This document shows positions 1 to 13,700 of a stretch of 64,000 nucleotides of DNA, one piece after another. The notes under the pieces were generated by a model. It saw only the letters and a program-made list of their open reading frames with translations, was not told the origin of the DNA and searched no databases. The DNA comes from Bettongia penicillata ogilbyi (Eukaryota > Chordata > Mammalia > Diprotodontia > Potoroidae). The stretch lies in NCBI GenBank assembly GCA_023548195.1, contig JAJHZJ010000082.1, positions 1,201,001 through 1,265,000 of the forward strand. Direction: 5' to 3'. Numbering within the stretch: position 1 is the stretch's first letter; each line of letters starts with the position of its first letter. The translations under genes and the position numbers were made by a program.

Positions 1-653
1 TTTCAGGAACGGAGCGGGTGGGGGCGGAGTGGGGGGCCGCCTCCTATGCTCAGCTCCCTCAGGGGTTTTATTCAGAGGCCTTCAGTAATAGAGCGGGGTG
101 GGGGCAGGGCTGTCTCCCAGGCTCAGCTCCCTCAGGTTGGAAAGACCTTCAGTATTGAAGATCCTGCCTGCTGCTGGGGGATTCCTGAGTCCTGGGCCGC
201 TGCGCCTCAGCCGCCGCCCACACCTCTGCCTCCCCGCTTCCTGCCCCCGTCTCTGCCGCCGCTTCCTCCCGAGGGGGCCCGAGTCACGGAGACGCTCCGC
301 TCCCCTCCCCTAGCCCAGCCTTCTTTCTCACTGACCTGTAGCTTCTGTGGGCGGAGGGACTTTCCCGCCCGGAGCTTCCCCCGGAGCTTCCCTCTCTGAA
401 GCCTGCTCAGGTCAGCTTCTCTGGGGCTGCGGCCAGGGCAGCGCTGGGGGTGGGGTCCGCTTTCCGGGGCACGATGGATCCCGGGGACGGCTCTCCAGGG
501 CTCAGTGGAACGGAAATCTCTTCCCCTATGTTTATGCACCCCCTGCCGTGATTCAGAATTTATGGGGATCTCTTTTTACCTCAATTCCATGGGTTGTGGG
601 CCTGGAGCTCGTAAATGCGCGTCCTTCTACTCCGCCATCTTGGCTCCGCCCCC
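1..653 (-). mobile_element. 5' end (5'UTR/promoter) of an L1/HAL1-type LINE, truncated by the window edge
   Basis: Read on the minus strand, the block starts at 653 with GGGGGCGGAGCCAAGATGG, the start typical of marsupial L1/HAL1 elements (YY1-like core CAAGATGG). It runs leftward out of the window. It is very CpG-rich compared with all flanking DNA, as expected of a young LINE promoter. Inside it, 12-90 and 91-158 are imperfect copies of a unit of about 73-79 bp. It lies antisense to XPNPEP1 in the intron before residue 40. The open frames across it are by-products of high GC. A CpG-island alternative promoter of the host gene is the main alternative. Confidence 0.75.
12..158. repeat. Two-copy tandem unit inside the LINE 5'UTR
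   Basis: 'gagcgg..tggggg' recurs at 12 and 91, 'gctcagctccctcagg' at 48 and 121, and 'ccttcagta' at 79 and 146. The offset falls from 79 to 67 because of small deletions. The first bases of the window match the end of the unit, so more copies may lie to the left. It resembles LINE promoter monomers. Confidence 0.7.
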
Positions 654-1228
654 TATAAAGGTCTTTATAAAACACAAAGTGCTATATAAAAATCAGCTAT
701 TTTGTTAGCATACTTCACTTCTGAGAAAACAGATTTTAGGTGAAACAATATTACAAAGGGTTGGAAATTCCAAAAACTTAAGTGTTTATACTGATGTACA
801 TAGATTAAGGAAACTGTATTCCAGGGAAGTTAATGGCAGTGGGGCTCAGGTGGTGCCTGGCATTTTCTACTGGCCATTAGATTTGTATCATTAGACCAAA
901 GGAAGTATTATATCTAGGCCATTGTCATGGCATCTAGGTCCTGATATTTTTTTGTTGCTTAGGGCAACCTAAGTGGGGCACACCTGTATTGTTTGGCATT
1001 CTCTTTGCTATGTTTATCTCCTCAAGTAGATTGTAGTCTGCTTCAAGGGATTTTTTACACACACACACACACACATACTTTTTTTGTCAAGGGAAGGGGC
1101 ATCCTCCATGACCTCTAGCATTGTGTGGAGCTTATAAATGATGTCCAGTAAAGATTAAATTGATTTTTTGTTATGTACTGCTCATGGGGTATCTGTGTTC
1201 TCTAATGAGTGACCTCTTTTATTTCCAG
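654..1228. other. Intron sequence, no gene
   Basis: AT-rich intron DNA between the LINE and the first visible exon. It starts with the 16-bp near-palindrome TATAAAGGTCTTTATA (654-669), which may be part of the LINE target site. An (AC)n run lies at 1057-1075. No other repeat family is recognised. Confidence 0.6.
1057..1075. repeat. (AC)n microsatellite
   Basis: About nine and a half AC units after a T tract. Confidence 0.9.
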
Positions 1229-1292
1229 AGTGAGTATATTGCCCCCTGTGACTGCAGGCGTGCCTTTGTGTCTGGATTTGATGGCTCAGCTG
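1229..1292 (+). CDS. XPNPEP1: XPNPEP1 exon, residues 40-60 (plus 1 nt of 61)
   Basis: First exon of the gene visible here. It encodes [20 protein letters not shown] and then A, the conserved start of the N-terminal domain. The acceptor is tttccag and the donor is gtaagt. It begins in phase 0 and ends in phase 1. The two upstream coding exons are outside the window. Confidence 0.96.
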
Positions 1293-1663
1293 GTAAGTTA
1301 TCACAGACTTCCATCTATGTATGCATGTATGTTTCTTCCTGTTCCTGACAGTAATTGGATTAGGTATTAGGGTGTATGTGTATGTGTGTATATATGTATA
1401 TGTGTGTGCATGTGTGGTACATAATCCAAAATAAAATGCACACCAGACATTTCCTGCTTTGTTTCTGTTGTTTAGCATTGGGTCCTGAGTTTTGCTGTGC
1501 CCCCTAAGCTCTGTGCCCGTTTTCCTCATTACCCTTTTACTCATAGAACAATCCTGTTAACCCTTCTGTATGGGACTCCCAAGTACATGGATACTTGTTG
1601 GCCCTTTGGGGCACAAAGAAAAAGACTTCATGGCAAGTCCTTTCTGGGCCTTGCCCTCATCAG

Positions 1664-1706
<43 letters not shown>

Positions 1707-4700
1707 CTTGCCTTTTTGCGTTTGGGTTATGGACCCCTCCACATAGTTAAAATTGCAAGCCAGTGATTTAGACATCCAGGACTGAAGAACCTTTCCCTCA
1801 CTGATTAGCTCATGGTTTCCTTTCCAGATGCCTTCACTGCTTTGCTCATATGTATCAGTTGTGTCTGATACTCTTCAGATTGTTTCAAGTCTGTTACACC
1901 CAGTGCAGGCTAGGGGCAGTAGTGGGAGAGGATACTGCATGTTGGTATAACAAGTTCAGGGTACCCCTCCATATTAGTGAATGTGATTTCCCCCTACCTT
2001 CAGTAGGACTGGTTTGATCCTTCTCTGGGGCAGGTTGGATAGGGAAATTTCAGTAGGAGATTAAAAATTAGGGAGCTGAGAGACCCCTTAGGACAAGTAT
2101 GTGGTAGAAGAAATGAATTGGTTTCTGTTATGTGTCAGAGTGGACCAGTAGTGTCTTTGATGTTTAGAAAGAACAGAAGCCTCAGGAATTCCAATCCAAT
2201 CTCATTTGGGGTTTTTGAGATTTTTATTTTCCTTAGCACTTCCAAAGGTCTTGGCTGATTTTGAGTAATGAGTTCTTTTCTATGAGTCTTCTCCTTTGAG
2301 TGTTTGGCCCCAGTGCCAATCTCAATGACCTCATGGTGCTGTTTAATTTTCTTTTTATGTAACATAGCCCTGGGGTTAAGTAAGTTTCAGCTCCAGGATC
2401 ATTTCTGAGCCAGACAGAATAATGGTAGCAGTGGATATTTTAAAGAGATGGATTTTGCTTTTTGTCACAAAATTTTACCCTCTCTGTAGTGACTGGGAAG
2501 CTCATCATGTCTGTGTTTTGTTGGTGAATGGGTTTATAAAAAAATGTTTCTCTTTTTTTTGCTTCTCCCTCACCTCTGCCATAGGTACAGCCATCATCAC
2601 AGAGCAGCATGCAGCCATGTGGACTGATGGACGCTACTTTCTCCAGGCTGCCAAGCAGATGGACAACAACTGGACCCTCATGAAGATGGGTGGGTAGGGG
2701 CTGCCAGATGTTTGCCTAGACTCAGCAGGAGGCGAATGGAACATTGCTTTGCTGTCCCTAGGATGGCCGAAGAAGGAGCTTTATTAGGCAGGGTCACAGG
2801 CACTGAGAAATTCTTCCTAATCCTCATTCTCAGGGTGATAGCAGACTCTTCTTTGTATCTCGACCTCTGGTTATATTAGCTTATTCAACTGCTCATTATT
2901 TTTTTTCATCACTTTGTTCAGGGTGCCATGTGAGATATACAGAGAGGTTCTTTGCCCTCATCGTGTTCTTAAGGGAGCTAAAGTATGCCTGATGTAACAG
3001 TGATCTGGAAAGTGCAGAGAAATAACAAAATAAAATACTCTGTATGATCAGGGGTAGGAGACATCACTCTTCGCTGGAAGCACTCAGGAAGGCTTCATGG
3101 TTGAGGTATAATTTCAGAATAGTTTTAAAGGATAAGTAGAAAAGATTAAACGTAAGAGATAAGGGTGGGGATGGAATCTGAGAATGGATAATGTTATTAA
3201 CAATAGTATGAAGGTGAAGGCTAGAAAGTATTGAGTATTTGGGGATGAAGAATAGAAAATGCCAAATGCTCAGTGAATGTACCAGTAGTTTCATGATAAT
3301 TTTTCCTCGTTGTGAAATAGTGATGTTGGATCCCCCAAGGAAGGGTAGTAGGGAGGGTTTTTTTGTCAAATAGTCATCCTTCATTTACTTATCAAGGACT
3401 TGAGTGGGTACGTGGTCTCCTAGTAGATGTACAGGCCTAGGTTCAGTCTTCTGGAATGTATCAAGTGGCAGAGATCTAGGAGTTTCATGAAATATCCAGA
3501 AGCAGAGGTGTTGTGTGCTGTTTCCCTACCTTGTATGGAGTAATGAATTCAAAGCCCATAGGATGTCACTGAGGGCAAGTCAGGGTAGGATTTGAAGGAT
3601 TTCCTGCGTATAGTTATAAATACTCTTGCCGGCGAGAACATAGGAGTGGAAAAAGAGGTCCCTTTTTGCCTAAAGGATAGGTGATGTTGAGAATAGAAAT
3701 TAGGAAAAGATGGGGAAAGTAAAAGGCCAAGAAATGTTCCATAGAGGAGAATAATAGGGAAAGTAAATTCTTACCTAAAACATCCTGGGGAAAAAAGTCT
3801 GGGGAATTCAGTGACAGGGCCATGACACCTGGGCTTCTGCCAGCATTAACTTAATTTATCTGGGGGTAGAGCCATGTAGATTGGATCTGAGCAACCAATC
3901 AATGTGAGTTTCCCCTGGGGTTTGCCCAAAGGGAAACTTCTTGCCCTCTATTTCTGGAAATCACATGACTTTTCCTTGTGATTTTAAGACCCAAAGTGAA
4001 ACTTGACTAATAAGTGGCTTGGTGGTTTAAAAAGAATGGGGAGAAGAGGTGCAGGGCAAAGAATAAAGCAGCAGGTTAACGTTGTTAACATTGAGGATGC
4101 TAGTTTTTTTTTTTTTTTTTAACAACTTTGATTCTGTTTTTTATAACCTATTCCTTAGAAACAGTCTTTTGCCATTTTTCAAGAGAGATATGAATCTTAG
4201 TAAGTTGTTAAAGGTCCCACTTGGGCTCAAGTTACTTTTTTATTAGAAAAATCTGTGGTGGCCTCTACAGTCTTCCTGGCTATTATAATGACGTTGCTAT
4301 TCAGATTCATGTATGAAGCCTTTAAGGTATAAAGCGTAGCCCTCGAGAGGTTACCTTCAACCGCATTCTGTCTAGAATTCCTTAAGTAACAATACTCATT
4401 TATTACCACTTGGAAGTTCTCATTGTTTGTGAAATAGTATGGTGAATGGGCCCTGGTTCCTGATAGGTACTCATCTTTCTTACCTTCTGTTAATAGGAGT
4501 AGATAACTTAGGATTTCTGAGGTTATAGGGGATGATGCTATTTATCCATCTTCCTAAGGATTTCCCTTAGAATAAGGTTAGTATTTGCCAGGGAGATGGT
4601 ATTAGGGGTAAGATTTGTCATCTGGCTGAATTCTCTTATGCTCCATATATATCTAATTCATTTCTTTCAAAGCCATCTCATCATCTTCCTTGACTTAATG

Positions 4701-7700
4701 AGGTTCAAATTTCCTAAAGCATTCTAATCATTTTTAGTGAGGAGAGTGATTAATTAAGACCCTGCCATAGGATCACTAGCATTTAGTTTCTTTTTAGGTG
4801 ACGGGACTATCTTTGCCGAATTGTGAATTATTTTTGCCTGTTCTTCCAGGTCTGAAGGACACACCAACTCAAGAGGACTGGTTGGTGAGTGTACTTCCTG
4901 AAGGATCCAAGGTTGGTGTGGATCCTTTGATCATTCCATCAGGTTAGTGAATATGATTTATTCTAGGCTTGGTTACAAAGTGCCTGTTAGAATCTTGACT
5001 GTCATCTGAGATGTTGACAAATGTTCCTTGATGGATGGTAGGTTTGATTCAGAAGAATTAAGGAATTCTGAAGCTGAAAGGGATCTTAGAGATTAGCTGA
5101 TCATTTACCTCATTTCACAGTTGAGAAATCTGAGGTCTAGAGAGGACGACTCATGTCAAAAACCTGGTTCTTCCAGAACTTTGTACGCAGCAACAACCAT
5201 AGTGTGCGAAGAATTTTTCTGGTAGACCTAGTACTTCATCGCAGTGCAAGGACTTAAAGAATTCCAAAAATTCCCAAAATTCTCTTAAGGCAAAATGCCT
5301 TCCACATCCAGAGGAAGAACTATGGAATTCGATTGCAGAATGAAGCAGCCCATTTTCTTTTGTATTATGTTTTGTTTTGTAATTTCTCCCATTCATTTTA
5401 ATTCTTCTATGCAACATGACTAAGGTGTGTATTTAATAGGACTGTATGTGTAGAACCTATATGAAACTGTATGCCACCTCAGGGAGGGGGTAGGGAGGTA
5501 GGGGAGAAGGAGGGGAGGGAGAGGAAAAAGATCTAAGGTATATGGAAGTGGTTGTAGAACACTGAAAATAAATAATAAAAAAGAAAGTTAAAACAACCTG
5601 GTTCTTATGATTTCTCTATACTGTGATCTTTTGCCAATATCATATGCAATACTGTGTAAAGATCAAATCAAAAAGACAATTTTATGATGGAGGAAAGGGG
5701 TGGAGTCCATCCGAGGTAGTGTGGTTAGTTTTTTCTCCCCCATGTTTCTGGTTTTAGAGAAGGGTGGGGAAAGAAGTGACTTTGGGAAGAGGATTCAGTT
5801 TACCTCTGCTCTGATGTGTTTTCTTGACTGTACTGTTGATTTTCCTAGATCAGTGGAAGAAGATGGCTAAGGTCTTGAGAGGTGCAGGTCACCATCTCGT
5901 CCCTGTCAAAGAGAATCTTGTTGACAAGATCTGGACAGATCGTCCCCAGCGCCCTTGCAAACCTCTCCTAACCCTGGGCCTGGATTATACAGGTTAGTGC
6001 TTGGATTTTCCTGCTTCACATTTTCCCCTTTCCCATCATCTTTATTAAAGTCCCTACAATCAACTTTGAGTTGTCATGAGATTTTCCTCTCTCCTGGCAT
6101 GATGTGGCATTTGATTAAAGTAATGGTTCCATTCAGCTTGTAATGCCACTTAATGAGGCTTGGTTTATTCTTACAAAACTCTTTTGAATAGCTCTTTTCT
6201 TCCTTGTTGTTCTGAAAGCAATGTTCTGTAGTTCTGAGTTGCTAGCTGTTGCCCCTCTAATTTATTTACTCTTGGGAGCAGAGCTGAGAGTTTCCCTGCC
6301 CCTCTTAAAGTGATATTTGCTTACTTACTATTTTTCTCCCTTCAAATTTTAGACTGTGAGTGGAGACTTTGTGTGTGTTGGAGGGAGGCGGGGAGAGGGA
6401 GGAAGGGTAGCTCTCACAACTAGGTAGTGTTGGTAGTAGAGATAGTGAGTGATGAATTTGTAGGTAAAGTTTGTGTATCATCTAGCACCAAGGGAGTGAA
6501 ACTCAAGCTATATGGAAGGGAATTTTAGCTATGAAATGTAAAGGGAGGTCGGGTAGATTGTGGAATTTAGGCACACTGCCCAGAAAGGGTCCTGGAAAGA
6601 TAGTATGGAAGACCAGTCTCCTGGCTAGTGTCTTAAAAAGCATTCCAGAGGTGATCTTCAAAGCCTCATTTTGTCAGGGTGATAGATCCCCCCAGTTTCT
6701 TCTTCTGCTCTTTACCCTTGGAGGGTCATTAGGTACTTGGTGTACAAGCCCAGTGACACAGGGTTAGGTTGACATTTTCTGGAGCCTTGACTCCCAAAAG
6801 TGGTTTAGAGGAGGGAGAGGTGGATAATAGTGAATTTTGTTTGCCAAATGCCTGCCCTACTGGAAACACCAAACTTATTGACAAGTAGTGACAGATGCCA
6901 GGAGTTGACTTTCCTTCCAGAACTGACAAATGCCCCAAATCTCAGTGTTCGAGGCTGGTAGGAAACTTCTTGCATTGGAAAGGGTGCTTCTGGGGAGTGC
7001 AGCTATTCTTTTTGAGAGGTGCAGATACTTGTTATATCTGACTGTGCACCTGCCTCATAGGAACAGATAGGATTTTAACAGAGTAGTTTACCAGGAATTA
7101 TTAACTGTGGTTACACACCAACTTCCTCCTCAAAGTATTGCCCTATGTCACTTCTACCCTATGTAGTCTGGCTTCCAAACTCATCACTTATCTTAAACTG
7201 CTCTCTTCTAAAGCCAGCTATCTCCTAATTGTCAAATCTGATGACCTTTTTTCGGTCCTCAACCTTCTTGATTTCTCTCCAGCGTTTGACACGTGACCAT
7301 TCTGTCTTCCTGGATATTCTCTCCTCTTGGCTATCTTCTAACCAGTCTGTCCACTCCTCAGTCTCGTTGTTGGTTCTTCATCCACATCATACCTTTTATG
7401 TAGGAGTATATCCCTTGGCTTTGGGCTGGGCACTCTTTTATTCTCTCTTAGTCATCTCATCAACTCCCAAGGGGTCTAATTTCACTTTAGGTAGATAATT
7501 CCTAGATCTATTTATGTGCAGCCTTAGTCTTTCCTGAGCTTCAGTATTACATCTCTAACTCCTTATTAGACAGTTGTAACTGGATATCCTGTAGACATCT
7601 CAAATTTAATACACTGTCCAAAAGTGGATTCATTAACCTTCTCTCTTGAACTCTTCCCCACTTCCAGACTTCCTTATTTCCTGGAGACACCACTGTTCTT

Positions 7701-10700
7701 CTAGTCACTCATATTCTTAATTTCAGAGTCATTTTCAACTTCTGATTCCCCATCATACCACACCTAATCAGTTGAATCTTCTGGTTCCTACCTCTCTACA
7801 GTTTTTGCTTCCATTTTCTTTTCTCAAATGTCAATGCCTAGTTTAGATCCTATTGCAGTAGTCTCCTGATTGGGCTTTCTGTGTCACTTCTCTCTCCTCT
7901 CCAATTCATCTTCCACGTAAAGTATAAGTTTGACTATGTCGCTGGTTCTCATCTCCAGAGGTTTTCAATTTATCTCAGAGACTGCAGTTTCCTCAATGAG
8001 ATCTTTGGATTATGTGACCTCTAAGAATTCTTTTAATATGAAATCAGTGCTTCTGTGATCCCTTGGAAGACCATCACTGGTGTGTATGTCATACTGACTC
8101 CAAGAAGCTGTAGCATGCCCAGTGGCCACACCCCAGCAGATAGGTTAAACCAGGCTGAAGGTAAATGACAGCACTCAAACCTGTTGATGAGTTAGGGGAA
8201 TGCCTTTGCCAAGCACGTGAAGGCGGCTACATCAGGCATGGTGAAATGGGCAATTTGAGAATGAGAACAATTTGTTCCAATGGTCATGGAAGTGCCTGAA
8301 GCAGGCACTGTGGAGGACTTAGAGCTTGGTTACACATGAAAGACACCAAGGTCATCCACTGCACCTTGGACCATCGTCAATCATCCTGACTTTGGTTCTG
8401 CTGTCGGACTTTGATGACTGCGGAAGAGAGAGTGAGGCTGATGGCTTTGTACTATCCTGCCTCACTTCAGTCTTACTCACATGGAAGTCAGGACATCACC
8501 TCATGATGTAATTGGTCCTCTTTGAAAATGAAGGGCAGACAGCAATAACTCTACCCTTCTCTTCTCTCTGAGTAGATTATTCCTGCTTTGGCTTCATAGT
8601 TAATAAATATTTACTAATCACTTATTCTGTGTCAGACACTGTGCTTAGTGCTGGGGATGTAACAAAAGGCAAAAAATAGCCCCTCTCCTTGAGGGACTCA
8701 TAATCTAACGGGGAGAGTTATAGGGGAAGCTCACAATCTACTGGGGGAGATCATAGGATCTCATAGTTCTAGAGGTAGGAAGGACTTCAGAGGAATTCCC
8801 TCTAGTCTTCTTATTTTATAGATGAGGAAACTGAGACATAGGGAGGTTAACTAACTTATGTAAGGCCACATACATAGAAGGGCTAGAGTTGAGATATGAA
8901 CCTTATGAGTTCTTATTCTTCCCTTAGTATCATGCTCCTGCCTCACTACAGTTGTATATGAGATTTTTAAGGCTTAGATATTTTAAGGGATTTGCCCATG
9001 GCTCTGGATTTAAAGTCATGTGTCCCAACTCTAGTTCTACCATGCCTCTAGTACCTGACTCTCTCCCCAGTGACATCAGCTCGAGAGGCCTGCAGTGTGT
9101 TTTCATTAGTATCAGTCTTAATGGAAATCCTAGATTGTTACATCTAGACAGGGGCTCAGTTTGTCATCTGGCCTTCAAGAGTTTCAGGCATTACCCCCAT
9201 GTTATAGAGGGACGTAGCTGAGTATCATTTGTTGTTTTGTCTTTTGTCCTTGAAGAAGACCATGATATCAGGAAGATTTTTTGTCATGACTTGCAAGTGA
9301 ATTGGATTTAAGTGAGGCAAGGCTGTGCACAGTCAGCAGCTTCACTCCTCAGGAGCCATGTGAGTCCAAATGTAGATCAGGACGATTGGGGATGGCCCTG
9401 GATGCAGTAGAAGATGTTGGCTTTTTAAGCTAAGGTCTTTCCCGTGTCTCAGTTTATCTGTGATTAAGGCTAGGTGAGAAATGAGGCAAAGAATTGTCTC
9501 TTTTTACCAACCACTAGAAAAAGCTTCGCCAGGAGAGAAAGCTCCCTAAGGTCTTTTGCTGCAATGCTGTAGTTTCCCTTGAAAATAACTGGAAAATGGA
9601 GTATCATAAAACTTACCTGATTTGTCTGTTTGTACAGCCACTGAGTAATGGAAAAGGAAGGGGATGACTAGAACCCATCTTTCCTGTTTTCTTGGGCCAA
9701 AAAAAAGCTTCCTTTTCTCCAAAATTGAAATTTTGTTGGATGCTGGTGGAATTGTTGAAGATGTGATATGGCACTTTTTCTGCCCCCTGGAGTTTATAGT
9801 CTAGTACATTGTATTAGACTATGGTAGCACTTCTGCTATGAGAGAAGTTCCTAGAAGAATGGACCTTAAGTTTAGGGCTTTTGTATATTTTAGGTGTAGC
9901 CTGGAGGGACAAAGTTGCTGACCTTCGAGTGAAAATGGCAGAGAGAAAAGTGGTGTGGTTTGTGGTCACCGCCCTGGATGAAATTGCATGTGAGTACTCT
10001 GATTTCACTGTTTGGGTGTGTTACTTGATCTTACTGTAGGTTCCCTTGGAATCTCTTTGCTCACATCATTTTACTTACTGAGAGGCTGTGGAATGAAGAA
10101 TGGTTCAATTACAGTACCAAACGGATACAAGAGATGTCTATTAAGATTGCATGGTGGGAGAGACCTGAGGGAATTTAGCTTGTGGAGGATTAATATTACA
10201 GTTCAGAGGCTAAGAAGGACCAGGTGAGTGATAGCTGCCTACTATTGGTCATTGCTCACTAGATCCAAAAATGGAAAGTATGGCTTACGTATTCTAAGTC
10301 ATTCTCTGTCCTTTCTGTAGGCCATATTAAACCATTCCTCTCCGGTGTTATAAGCATTTATTTGTCCCACAAGAATCAGAGACTTCTGGCAGTATCTATA
10401 AGCTGTAATAGGAATTTGTCAGTTTTCATCTCTGAAGTTGCCTGTACCTGATTCTGGAGTCGGTGTTTACCAAAACAAGATTGTGATTTTGGAGGGATCT
10501 CATAAGGTCCATTTACTTTCTTTCTGGCTTTCTGTTAAGTAGAAGAGTGGCTTAGTTTTTATCTTAATCTCAAGAGAAATTCTGCCTTCCCTTCCCTGCC
10601 CCCCATCTCTGAAACATGTATGCTTGCTTTCCATCTTCTACAGTTAGGAAATTTGTGCAAAATTGTTAGCCCTGTAACAGTACTCTTAGAGTAATAGAGG

Positions 10701-13700
10701 TAAGTTGTAAAGAACTAAATTCAGCAGTGTCAGGAAAAAACCAAAACAAACTTCCAGTAATAGAGTCATCTCCAAGCAGGATGGGCTGGATACTAGGTTT
10801 CTTCTCGTTGGAGGTCTTCATGTAAAGTCTAGGTGACTGTTTGTTGGGTATGTTATAGCTGTTCCAATTCATGTATGGCTGCAGGATCTCTTCTAACTAT
10901 TGAATTTTTTAATTCTCTGAGGTGGATCTAAAGTGTGAAGTGAGCTTACCACAGGATCGTGATTTTATATGAGAGCTGGAAGATACTGCAAATGTCATTT
11001 ATCCTAGACTCCTCAGCTAGATGGCATAGTAAATAGAGTGCTGGGCCTGGAGTAGGAAGACCCATTTTCCTGAGTTCAAATCTGGCCTCAGACACTTAAT
11101 AGCTGTGAGACCCTGAGCAAGTCACTTAACCATGCTTGCCTCAGTTTCCTCATCTATAAAATGAGTCGGAGAAAGAAGTGGCAAACCACTCCAGTATATT
11201 TACCAGATGGGATCAGGAAGAGTCAGGCACAACTGAAAAGTGACTGAACTGTGAACCTCATTTTATAGGCATCTGAAGTATGAAGGGACTTGGACAGTAT
11301 CTCATGCCCTTCATTTTACAAAGGGGGAAACTGAGGCAAAGAAGTGGCCTGCCTGGATAGGTAAAGGCAGGGCGGGATGGGCAGGCTCTTGCCAGTGGTC
11401 AGTGTCATGGCAGAATTCTGGGTGGCATTTCTCAGTTCTGGTTTCATTCATATACTACAATAGCTCGCTGTTTTCAGGGATGTACTTCTAATTGGGACTC
11501 ATTGAAACTTACAGGAAGGGCTGTACTTGGCTTCATTTGTGTTTAGCTTTGTTTCCTTGTTTTCCTTGGAGGTTGTTTATGGCCTCATTGCACCAAGCAG
11601 GAGCCTCTTTCCTGACGACTTCACTCTTTTATTGGTGGGAGAAAACTCCCACCCTATCCTATTGTGGGGAGGGAGTTTCTTCTTTAGCTTGCTGTTGTGA
11701 GCCTGAGGAAAGGAGCTGGGGTGAGGGTACCACTGAGCAGAGCAAGGCAGGGGAGTTAGTCATTCTAGCTGTCTTTGTCAGGCATTTGGCTGGATTTCTC
11801 TTCCAAGGCTCCATCCCTCTTTCCCCTGGAGCCTGTGAACCTTCTGGCTGGAGACACAGTTTGGGCGCCATCGTGTGGTAAAAAAAGCTCCAATGAGTCA
11901 CAATGGCTCGACATGGAATGTAGGCAGTTCTTGACCTGTGCGTTTATTTTTCTGTGGACTTTGGCTGCCATTCCCTGAGTCCTTTTCTCTTCCCAGTCCT
12001 GGCACTGGTTTCATATTTCATGCTCAGTAGGTAATGGGGGCCCCTCTGTTTTATTTTCCAGGGCTGTTCAATCTCCGGGGATCCGATGTGGAGCACAATC
12101 CAGTATTTTTTTCCTATGCGATCATAGGAACAGACACAATCAGGTGAATGCAACCCGTAGCTACTCACTTTTCTTTCCTGTTTTTCTCCTGGGCCTGCCC
12201 TTCCTGCCTTCCTGCTTGCCTTAGTCCTAGATTTTATAAACACTGTCTAGGGACATGCTAAACATGGCCAGGTAAAATGGGCAAAGCTCTTCTCCCCCAT
12301 GGAGCTTTTTCTGCTTCACTGTCTCCCTGCCAGCCCCACTGGACTCTGAGTTGCTGTCTGTTTGAAATGTCTTCTTTCTACTGCCCCAGACTGTATAAAA
12401 TCATCTGTGGCTTCTCTCCAATAGGAAGAGAAAGTCCCCTAAACCATGAACAATAATAAGTATACAAGTAGTGTTATGTTATACTCTCTGTGGGACTCTC
12501 TGGCTGTGCTCTTTGTTGGCTCATGGTCATTCTGTTTTCTTTCTCTCTTTACTTCCCTGTGTCTCTCTCCTTCTGTCTCCTGGCATCCTGCTTTTCAGGC
12601 TCTTTATTGATGGAGACCGGACCAAAGCACCAGATGTGAAGGAGCATCTACTATTCAATTCCAGCCTGGCAGATGAGTTTAAAGTTCAGGTGGTTCCTTA
12701 CAAATCCATTTTGACTGAGCTCAAGGCCATCTGCACTGGCCTCTCCCCAAAGGACAAGGTGTGGATCAGTGACAAAGCCAGCTATGCTGTAAGCGAGGCC
12801 ATTCCCAAGGTGGGTATTATTTGCTCCCAGTCCTTTATCTATCCTTCAAGTTGTGCCACTGGACTTAGGTTCCTGACCCCCACTAGTTCTTATTGGAACT
12901 GAGCCCCATTGTCTCTTTCCCTCTGCTGTCTAGTCATCAATTTCTTTGGAAACTATTGTCAGATCAGAATGCTGGTTTTGCCCAATTTCTCTAGAAATAA
13001 ATTAGACTCAAAGGAGAAAGGGGAGGAAGAGCCTGGAAGCTGGGACATGTGACAGACCCCCTCTCCTGCTCTCTCCCTCCCCCCAGCAAGAATTTCTATC
13101 TAGGGATGGGGAAATACCACAAACCCTATAAAGATAATAGGGTGAAGGATTCATTTGCAAGCATATCTTTTCTTTTGAAAAGGACCAGAGTCCAGGGAAA
13201 GGGTGTGCCAGGCCCTTGTTATCTGAGTGATTGAGCTGTGGAGAAGACTGAGCACTCAGCATAGGCTTTATGTTATTTGTGGGCTAAATGAGCAGTGAGT
13301 GAATTCTGGACCCCAGGTCGAGGCCCCTTTGGTGGACCCTCAACTAGAAGAGATCTTGCAATACTAGCTCTACCAACTAGAAAGGCATTGCAACAGTCTA
13401 GGTGAAAAGTATTGAAAGTCTGTAGGATGGTCATTATAGTAAAAGTAAAGAGAAGAAGATGGGGGAGAGAAATCTAGGAAAGGTTGATTGGACAAGACCT
13501 GGCAACCAGTTGGATGTAGAGGAGAGAGAATAAGAAGACTTGTGGACAACTCCAAATTTGCAGACTTAGGTGACTGGAAGGATTGGAAAAATAGAAATAG
13601 AGAAGTTAGGAAGAGGAATGAGTTTAGAGGAAAAGATAATGAATTTCATTTGGGACACAATCCTAGGTGACAACTAGGAGTTGTTGTCTAGCAGGCAGTT

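Noticed and set aside
46..399. Overlapping open frames of 70-117 codons in the first 650 bp
   Set aside because: High GC and lack of stops in a LINE 5'UTR explain them. They are Pro/Arg-rich, overlap in several frames and have no domain.
1..653. CpG island as the XPNPEP1 promoter or first exon
   Set aside because: No frame there matches the missing residues 1-39, and the right border is a LINE start on the other strand. Kept only as an alternative.
11017..11090. tRNA gene at the SINE heads (also 18000, 40540 and 62293)
   Set aside because: Only box A/B-like remnants within SINEs. No cloverleaf could be drawn.
11492..11978. Four overlapping open frames of up to 129 codons in an intron
   Set aside because: No recognisable domain, codon pattern or splice signal. 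They overlap on both strands, as expected by chance in GC-richer intron DNA.
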